Of a DNA stretch of 38,348 bases, positions 33,755 to 38,348 are shown piece by piece (the stretch's first letter is position 1; each line of letters opens with the position of its first letter). The stretch is from an uncultured Hyphomicrobium sp. (GTDB lineage Bacteria; Pseudomonadota; Alphaproteobacteria; Rhizobiales; Hyphomicrobiaceae), in assembly GCF_902826555.1 (NCBI RefSeq), contig NZ_CADEFI010000001.1, forward strand, positions 98,623-136,970, read 5' to 3'. The notes under the pieces were generated by a model that was not told the origin of the DNA, did no database searches, and worked only from the letters and a program-made list of their open reading frames with translations. Both the position numbers and the translations under genes were made by a program.

Positions 33755-33987
33755 CAGGCTCGCGCCGTCGTCGTCTTACTGCACTGCGGGACAGGTCGAT
33801 TGAGTTTGCGGCCAGGAAGACTACGCTGCTGTCAGTCCAGCCTGAGTCGCTGCGCCCGCAAACCGCGCGGCATGAGCTGCAGGTAATGGCGTCCCAATAA
33901 AAGTGTTGGTGGTTGTTTTGGCTCGCGTTTCGGCGCCGAGCTGCGCGCTCGGCGAATTGCAACCCATCCCGCTTGGGGGAAGACGAC
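33755..33987. promoter_or_regulatory. Leader region of the membrane microprotein pair
   Basis: This 233-bp gap has no credible gene. It contains a perfect 7-bp hairpin GCCGAGC (33935-33941) / GCTCGGC (33947-33953), 35 bases before the first microprotein ATG, and the ribosome-binding region GGGGGAAG just upstream of 33988. It should carry the promoter of the pair; no exact -35/-10 pair is claimed. Confidence 0.45.
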
Positions 33988-34221
33988 ATGGAAATGCTGA
34001 ATACCACGAAGTCCTGGATCGCCGGCCTGACGGAAGTCGGCCTGATGCTCATCGGACTGGCTATCGTCGCGTCGCTTTTGGCCGGCGGAACGGTGCCGTT
34101 CTTCGACGGCGTCGTCGCCAATATCGTCAATCTCGTGAAGGAGCTGGGAACGAACGGCCTCGTCGGCCTGATCGCTCTCGGCTTCATCCTCTGGCTGTTC
34201 TCGAAGCGCACGATCGCCTGA
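33988..34221 (+). CDS. Two-helix membrane microprotein 1
   Basis: From ATG 33988 (GGGGGAAG upstream) the product is 77 residues with two membrane helices (about 15-33 and 57-72) joined by a short loop (AGGTVPFFDGVVANIVNLVK). A glutamate lies at the start of helix 1 (GLTEVGLMLIG), and the C-terminus is basic (FSKRTIA). It shares a layout with the next gene: E-x-G-L in helix 1, a V-x-AN stretch, G-x-x-GL opening helix 2, and a final W...(S/T)(K/R)R. I do not recognise the family. It is not ATP synthase subunit c, whose acidic residue is in helix 2. Confidence 0.6.
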   Translation: MEMLNTTKSWIAGLTEVGLMLIGLAIVASLLAGGTVPFFDGVVANIVNLVKELGTNGLVGLIALGFILWLFSKRTIA

Positions 34222-34233
34222 AATCAAAGGGAG

Positions 34234-34256
34234 GGCGCGGGATCGCATCCCGCGCC
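34234..34256 (+). other. Perfect hairpin between the two microprotein genes
   Basis: GGCGCGGGAT (34234-34243) and ATCCCGCGCC (34247-34256) make a perfect 10-bp stem with a CGC loop, in the 44-base gap between the genes. The second gene has no Shine-Dalgarno in the 9 bases after the stem; AAAGGGAGG lies just before it. If the stem forms, AAGGGAGG would be brought to about 9 bases from the next ATG. It could also stabilise the upstream message. Confidence 0.75.
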
Positions 34257-34265
34257 GACCGTGTC

Positions 34266-34511
34266 ATGCCGGATATCATCGACACCATCCGCAAGGTGGG
34301 GTGGCTTGCCGTCGAGGCGGGGCTGCTCGTCGTCATTCTTTGCGTGCTGCTCAACATCATTCTGGGGCCCGCCAGCAGCGGAGACTTCGTCGCCGCCGTG
34401 GCGGCCAACGCAAATACGTTCTTGCAGGGGCTTCCGGCGGGGACCGTCACCGGTCTCGTGCTGATTTTCCTTGCTTACTGGATTGTGACGCGCCGCGGGG
34501 CCGTGCTCTAG
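34266..34511 (+). CDS. Two-helix membrane microprotein 2
   Basis: The 81-residue product has two membrane helices (about 13-33 and 60-76), a loop rich in Ala/Asn (SSGDFVAAVAANANTFLQGL) and a basic end (IVTRRGAVL). Helix 1 contains AVEAGLLVVIL, parallel to TEVGLMLIG in microprotein 1, and the C-terminal AGTVTGLVLIFLAYWIVTRR parallels TNGLVGLIALGFILWLFSKR. The pair is therefore probably an old tandem duplication. The function is unknown; a hetero-oligomeric membrane assembly is one possibility. No normal ribosome-binding site is seen (see the hairpin). Confidence 0.55.
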   Translation: MPDIIDTIRKVGWLAVEAGLLVVILCVLLNIILGPASSGDFVAAVAANANTFLQGLPAGTVTGLVLIFLAYWIVTRRGAVL

Positions 34512-34529
34512 GTCGGACCTTTGTCCGCT

Positions 34530-34580
34530 GCCCGGTAGGAACTTTTTCTACGCTGCCGATTCACGCCGCGCCCGGTAGGA
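34530..34580. repeat. 11-bp direct repeat downstream of the microprotein pair
   Basis: GCCCGGTAGGA occurs at 34530-34540 and again at 34570-34580, exactly 40 bp apart, in the region between the second microprotein and the convergent Pro-rich ORF. A short CGGAC/GTCCG stem (34514-34527) and TTTTT (34542-34546) precede the second copy and could be a weak terminator. Confidence 0.45.
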
Positions 34581-34606
34581 GGCGCGACGATCGGAGCGAT
34601 TATCGT

Positions 34607-34855
34607 CTAGAGAGGCGGGGCCATCGGCGGCATACTGCAGCCGGCATAAATGTAGATCACCCACTTTGGCGGTGGCCCGGACGGCCCGGCCGGAGGGTCG
34701 ATCTGGGGTTCCGGCTCGTCCTCGGGCGGCGGCACGGGCTCCCGGGTCGGATCGGGCCTCATCGGCTCCGGCGGCTTGTGCGGATCGGGATCCATCGGCG
34801 ATCGCGTCGGTTTGCCGGGGCCGGGCTCGGCCCTGCTCGGTCGGTTGCTCTGCAT
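34607..34855 (-). CDS. Candidate proline-rich small protein
   Basis: An 82-residue frame is extremely Pro-, Asp- and Glu-rich (PDPHKPPEPMRPDPTREPVP, then EPEPQIDPPAGP) and ends in a short hydrophobic aromatic stretch (KWVIYIYAGCSMPP). Acidic Pro-rich small proteins of this look are common in rhizobia from memory. The ribosome-binding site is weak (AAGAGAG about 11 bases upstream), and the frame is in the 410-bp gap between the microprotein pair and queA. Chance coding in GC-rich DNA remains possible. Confidence 0.45.
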   Translation of the reverse strand: MQSNRPSRAEPGPGKPTRSPMDPDPHKPPEPMRPDPTREPVPPPEDEPEPQIDPPAGPSGPPPKWVIYIYAGCSMPPMAPPL

Positions 34856-34921
34856 TCACCATAAACGCTCTCTTGTCGCAGGGGTTCCGTCGCCGCCCCT
34901 GTTGGGGCTAAGAGAGCGCCC

Positions 34922-36055
34922 ATGCGTACCGACCTTTTCGACTTCGAGCTGCCCGAGGACCGTATCGCGCTCACGCCGGCCGAGCCGCGCGATGCGGCAC
35001 GGCTGCTTGTGGTCGATCCGAACGCCCGTGCGGAGCGTGGCTCCGCCGCTCCTTTGGTGCATGGCTCCGCCATGACGCCGGCCCTTGCCGACAAGACCGT
35101 GCGCGATGTCGTCGGTCTGCTGCGTCCCGGTGATGCGCTGGTGCTCAACGATACGCGCGTGATCGCGGCGGCGCTCGAAGGCGTGCGGGTGCGCGGCGAG
35201 CTGCGATCGCGCGTTGCCTTCAACCTGCTGAAGCGCGTCGACCAGAGCCGCTGGCGGGCGCTGGCGCGGCCGGCGAAGCGGCTTCAGGCCGGGGACCGCG
35301 TGCGGTTCGGCTCCGAGGCCGAGGGGATGGCGTGTCTCTTGAGCGCGCTCGACGCGACGGTGACTGAGCGGCTCGATGCGGGCGAGGTGGAGCTTGCCTT
35401 CGATCTCGCGGGGCCGGACCTCGACCAGGCGATCGCGGCGATCGGCGAGATGCCGCTGCCGCCCTATATCGCCGGGCGGCGTGCCCCCGATGCCAAGGAT
35501 CGCACGCGCTATCAGACCGTCTATGCGGCACACGACGGGGCCGTGGCCGCTCCGACTGCGGGACTGCATTTCACGCCTGAGCTCTTTGCCGCTCTCGAGG
35601 CGCGAGGCGTTTCGCGCCACTTCGTGACGCTGCACGTGGGGGCGGGCACGTTTCTTCCAGTGAAGGCCGACGACACGAGCGAGCACAAGATGCACGCGGA
35701 GTGGGGGGAGATCTCCGAGGAAACGACGCGTGCGCTCAATGCGGCACGGGCGGCCGGCGGGCGTATCGTCGCCGTCGGAACGACGTCGCTGCGCATCCTC
35801 GAAAGCGCCGCGACGGCCGATGGCACGGTGCAGCCTTTCGCGGGCGAGACGTCGATCTTCATCACCCCCGGCTATCGTTTCCGCGCCGTCGACGTGTTGA
35901 TGACCAATTTTCATTTGCCGCGCTCGACGCTGTTCATGCTGGTGTCGGCGTTTGCGGGGCTGCAGACGATGAAAGACGCTTATGCGCATGCGGTTGCATC
36001 GGGCTACAGATTTTATTCCTACGGCGATGCGTCGCTCTTGTTCAAAAGCCAATGA
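34922..36055 (+). CDS. queA: S-adenosylmethionine:tRNA ribosyltransferase-isomerase
   Basis: The 377-residue enzyme transfers and isomerises the ribosyl of S-adenosylmethionine onto preQ1 in tRNA, giving epoxyqueuosine. [30 protein letters not shown] is the classic QueA start; [47 protein letters not shown] and [18 protein letters not shown] are all conserved blocks. Length is normal. It opens the queA-orf-tgt operon, with AAGAGAG upstream of the ATG. Confidence 0.97.
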   Translation: MRTDLFDFELPEDRIALTPAEPRDAARLLVVDPNARAERGSAAPLVHGSAMTPALADKTVRDVVGLLRPGDALVLNDTRVIAAALEGVRVRGELRSRVAFNLLKRVDQSRWRALARPAKRLQAGDRVRFGSEAEGMACLLSALDATVTERLDAGEVELAFDLAGPDLDQAIAAIGEMPLPPYIAGRRAPDAKDRTRYQTVYAAHDGAVAAPTAGLHFTPELFAALEARGVSRHFVTLHVGAGTFLPVKADDTSEHKMHAEWGEISEETTRALNAARAAGGRIVAVGTTSLRILESAATADGTVQPFAGETSIFITPGYRFRAVDVLMTNFHLPRSTLFMLVSAFAGLQTMKDAYAHAVASGYRFYSYGDASLLFKSQ

Positions 36056-36070
36056 CCGAGGAGACCGCTC

Positions 36071-36340
36071 ATGGATGAGGATCTGGAGACGATGGACCGT
36101 GCAACGCTGATCGCCGAGGTGCGTAAGCTGCGCGCCGGCATTCGCGAGCACCGGGACAGCTCCGGGCACGATCTCTGTTGGCATCATCCGGCTCTCTGGG
36201 GCCTGCTGCCGGAAAAGATCGAGGCCGCCATCGCCGTGCCGCCCTGGGACAGGTTCATGCGCGGTTGCGTCCACTATCGGGCGTCGCTCGACCGGCAACG
36301 GCCCGATGCGTCCGTTCACGACAAGGAATTCGATGGCTGA
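36071..36340 (+). CDS. Conserved hypothetical protein between queA and tgt
   Basis: An 89-residue protein starting [20 protein letters not shown]. The coiled-coil-like N-terminus is followed by [20 protein letters not shown] and [18 protein letters not shown], which I recall from small rhizobial proteins of unknown function. It has no signal peptide. It starts 15 bp after queA, and its stop overlaps the tgt start by 8 bases, so translation is coupled to tgt. A link to queuosine is inferred from position only. Confidence 0.7.
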   Translation: MDEDLETMDRATLIAEVRKLRAGIREHRDSSGHDLCWHHPALWGLLPEKIEAAIAVPPWDRFMRGCVHYRASLDRQRPDASVHDKEFDG

Positions 36341-37505
36341 GACCGAGACGTTTCAATACCGCCTCATCAAACAGGACGGGAGCGCGCGCCGCGGCGAGAT
36401 CCTGACGCCGCGCGGGAGCATCCGAACGCCGGCGTTCATGCCGGTCGGCACGGTGGCGACCGTGAAGGCGCTCTATCCGGAGCAGGTTCGCGACGCGGGC
36501 GCCGACATCCTGCTCGGCAACACCTATCATCTGATGCTGCGGCCGGGAGCAGAGCGCGTCGCCAAGCTCGGCGGGCTGCATCGGTTCATGCGCTGGGAGA
36601 AGCCGATCCTCACGGATTCCGGCGGCTTCCAGGTCATGAGCCTGTCCAAAATCCGCAAGATCACCGAGGAAGGCGCGCTGTTCCAGTCGCATCTCGACGG
36701 CTCGCGGCACATGCTGACGCCGGAACGCTCGATCGAGATTCAGTGCCTGCTCGGTTCCGACATTCAAATGCAATTCGACGAATGCATCGAGCTGCCGGCA
36801 GAGCGGCGCGACGTGGAACGGGCGATGGAGCTGTCGCTGCGCTGGGCGGAGCGCTCGCGGCAGGCGTTTCTCCTGCAGCGCGCCAGCGGCGGCGCGGGGC
36901 CGGGCCAGGCGCTGTTCGGCATCGTGCAGGGGGGCACGGACGCCGGGCTCAGGCGGCGCTCGGCGGAGGCCCTGGTGGCGATGGACCTCGAGGGCTATGC
37001 GGTCGGGGGGCTCGCTGTCGGCGAAGGGCACGAGCTGATGCTTGCCACGCTGGAAGCAACGCTGCCGTTCCTGCCCCAAGGGAAGCCGCGCTACCTCATG
37101 GGCGTCGGTACGCCGCTGGATCTCATCGAGTCGGTGCGGCGGGGCATCGACATGTTCGATTGCGTGTTGCCGACGCGGAACGGCCGGCACGGGCTCGCCT
37201 ATACCTGGGCCGGACCCGTCAATCTGCGCAACGCCGTCCATGCCGACGATCCGGCGCCGCTCGATCCTGAAAGCACGTGCGCTGGGGCGCGGGACTATTG
37301 CCGCGCCTATCTGCATCACCTGATCCGGTCCGGCGAGTACCTCGGCGCCATGATCCTGTCGTGGGTCAACACGGTATTCTATCAGGATCTGATGGCCGCC
37401 ATGCGTGCGGCGATCGAACAGGGCCGTTTCGACGCCTGGGCCGCCGAGACGAAAGCGCGGATTGCGGGCAAGGCGGCGCGCGACGCCTCCTCCCCTTCAC
37501 CCTGA
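36333..37505 (+). CDS. tgt: tRNA-guanine transglycosylase with degenerate zinc site
   Basis: The 390-residue enzyme exchanges guanine-34 of tRNA for preQ1. Catalytic elements are intact: [22 protein letters not shown] and [14 protein letters not shown] with the nucleophilic Asp. The zinc region differs: canonical CxCxxC reads SxCxxA ([11 protein letters not shown]), and the distal zinc His (LNTIHN in E. coli) is Val (LSWVNT), so at most one canonical ligand remains. I recall similar loss in rhizobial Tgt. ATG 36333 follows AAGGA and overlaps the preceding stop by 8 bp. The last codons (SSPSP) run into an intergenic repeat. Confidence 0.94.
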   Translation: MAETETFQYRLIKQDGSARRGEILTPRGSIRTPAFMPVGTVATVKALYPEQVRDAGADILLGNTYHLMLRPGAERVAKLGGLHRFMRWEKPILTDSGGFQVMSLSKIRKITEEGALFQSHLDGSRHMLTPERSIEIQCLLGSDIQMQFDECIELPAERRDVERAMELSLRWAERSRQAFLLQRASGGAGPGQALFGIVQGGTDAGLRRRSAEALVAMDLEGYAVGGLAVGEGHELMLATLEATLPFLPQGKPRYLMGVGTPLDLIESVRRGIDMFDCVLPTRNGRHGLAYTWAGPVNLRNAVHADDPAPLDPESTCAGARDYCRAYLHHLIRSGEYLGAMILSWVNTVFYQDLMAAMRAAIEQGRFDAWAAETKARIAGKAARDASSPSP

Positions 37506-37523
37506 CCCTCTCCCCGAGAGGGG
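37490..37523. repeat. CCCTCTCC/GGAGAGGG intergenic repeat overlapping the tgt 3' end
   Basis: CCTCCCCTTCACCCTGACCC then CTCTCCCCGAGAGGGG resembles a widely dispersed proteobacterial intergenic repeat, recalled from other genomes. CCCTCTC (37506-37512) pairs with GAGAGGG (37516-37522) as a 7-bp stem; TTTTTATT follows 13 bases later, so weak termination is possible. The tgt stop codon (37503-37505) lies inside the element. Confidence 0.5.
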
Positions 37524-37544
37524 TAGTGTGCTGCGCTTTTTATT

Positions 37545-38348
37545 TCAGGAGAGAGCGGTGGCGTCGGCCACCTCGCGGGCGAGGCTGCGCTCGCGTTGCA
37601 CGAGGTAGACGCCGGAGGCGACAATGATCGCGGCGCCGGCGAGTGTCCAGACATCGGGCAGGTCGCCGAACACGGCGAATCCGAATGCCACCATGGTCAG
37701 GATCTGCATGTAGAGAAACGGCGCAATGGTGGAGGCGGGTGCCAAGCGATAGGCGTGCAGGAACAGCCAATGGCCGGTGCCACCGAGAATGCCGAGCGAG
37801 CAGAGCAGGACCCAGGACAGCGCATCCGGCGGCGTGTGCCAATCCAGGAGCGCGAGCGGGGCGCCGCAGAAGGTGCCGACGAACATCGAGAAAAAGAGCG
37901 TGACCAGCGGCGGATCGAAATGCGCCATGTAGCGCGTGAGCAGCATGAAGAGCGCGTAGACGATCATGGCGGCGAAGGCATAGAGCACGGCAGGATGTAC
38001 GGCGCCGAGGCCAGGCCGCACGGCTATGAGCACGCCGCAAAAGCCGACCATGACGGCGACGATGCGCCGCCACCCGACCCATTCGCCGAGCAGCGGCCCG
38101 GCGAGCAACGCGACCACGAGGGGCGCGAGGAAGACGATGGTGATGGTCTGATCCAGGCGCAGGTGCTGGAGCGCCAGGAAGTTGAAGGCCGTGGTGCCGA
38201 CCATGAGGACCGAGCGGACAAGCTGCAGTCCCAGCCGATTGGAGGTGAAGAGTGCCTTGGCACTCATGATGCCGAAGGCCGGCACCAGCATCAGCAGCAG
38301 GACGAACTGACCGACAAATCGGACCCAGACCACCTGTGCGACGCTGAG
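37545..38348 (-). CDS. EamA/DMT-family transporter, N-terminus beyond window
   Basis: The frame is open to the right edge. Beyond the apparent start at 38333 it continues as LSVAQVVWVRFVGQF, typical inner sequence of EamA transporters, so about 35 N-terminal residues are missing and the true start lies outside. The visible part has about nine hydrophobic helices in two repeats (LLAGPLLGEWVGWRRIVAVM, and later FGDLPDVWTLAGAAIIVASG). Such proteins export metabolites; the substrate is unknown. It converges with tgt. Confidence 0.85.
   Translation of the reverse strand, partial: LSVAQVVWVRFVGQFVLLLMLVPAFGIMSAKALFTSNRLGLQLVRSVLMVGTTAFNFLALQHLRLDQTITIVFLAPLVVALLAGPLLGEWVGWRRIVAVMVGFCGVLIAVRPGLGAVHPAVLYAFAAMIVYALFMLLTRYMAHFDPPLVTLFFSMFVGTFCGAPLALLDWHTPPDALSWVLLCSLGILGGTGHWLFLHAYRLAPASTIAPFLYMQILTMVAFGFAVFGDLPDVWTLAGAAIIVASGVYLVQRERSLAREVADATALS

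Noticed and set aside
33988-34511. ATP synthase subunit c-like proteins, judged by length (77 and 81 aa) and two helices
   Set aside because: The acidic residue is in helix 1, the conserved polar loop (RQP) is missing and no atp genes are near.
34530-34570. Sigma-EcfG (general stress) promoter from GGAAC at 34537
   Set aside because: No CGTT at the required 16-17-base spacing, only TTCA.

Overview
The window is GC-rich chromosomal DNA of an alphaproteobacterium, most likely of the order Hyphomicrobiales (Rhizobiales). The evidence is a gyrA...coaD-ppi-ppi-queA-tgt backbone typical of that order, an alphaproteobacterial-type LexA box (GAAC-N7-GAAC) upstream of ssb, DUF1489 and other rhizobial conserved hypotheticals, and a PQQ-alcohol dehydrogenase/cytochrome c pair. 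Genus cannot be fixed from the sequence alone; a Hyphomicrobiaceae-like methylotrophic or oligotrophic lineage is a guess. I see no phage, IS element, CRISPR array, tRNA or rRNA.

Layout. 1-6.6 kb: conserved small genes and envelope proteins (DUF4287 fragment, isoprenylcysteine methyltransferase-like protein, SH3-like secreted protein, YdcF, lipoprotein, DUF1489, a HisC-like aminotransferase, two secreted hypotheticals, YkgJ). 6.8-15 kb: a membrane-anchored pentapeptide-repeat protein, ssb with an SOS box, a CDF metal transporter, a periplasmic PRC-barrel protein and gyrA (TTG start, unusual quinolone-determining residues). 15-30.4 kb: a block of accessory metabolism between gyrA and coaD, genes that are close neighbours in many relatives. 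It holds a patatin lipase; a LysR regulator divergent from an aldehyde dehydrogenase and an amine-oxidase-like flavoprotein; an iron-uptake operon (TonB-dependent siderophore receptor, PiuC dioxygenase, FMN alpha-hydroxyacid oxidase); a Crp/Fnr regulator divergent from ompW across a shared region with two perfect TTGA-N6-TCAA boxes; and a PQQ alcohol dehydrogenase with its cytochrome c behind a sigma-54-type promoter. 30.4-38.3 kb: coaD, three consecutive cyclophilins, small membrane proteins, queA, a conserved 89-residue ORF and tgt (queuosine synthesis), then an EamA transporter cut by the window end.

The most interesting signals are: (i) two adjacent, apparently paralogous two-helix membrane microproteins (77 and 81 aa) separated by a perfect 10-bp hairpin; (ii) the PQQ dehydrogenase with a canonical -24/-12 promoter and altered metal ligands; (iii) the Fnr-box array between a cysteine-poor Fnr-family gene and ompW; (iv) a Tgt that has lost most of its zinc ligands; (v) an FMN oxidase translationally linked to a siderophore receptor/PiuC pair; (vi) Asn-Leu at GyrA positions 82-83 (E. 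coli numbering). All functional links are inferred from sequence and context.
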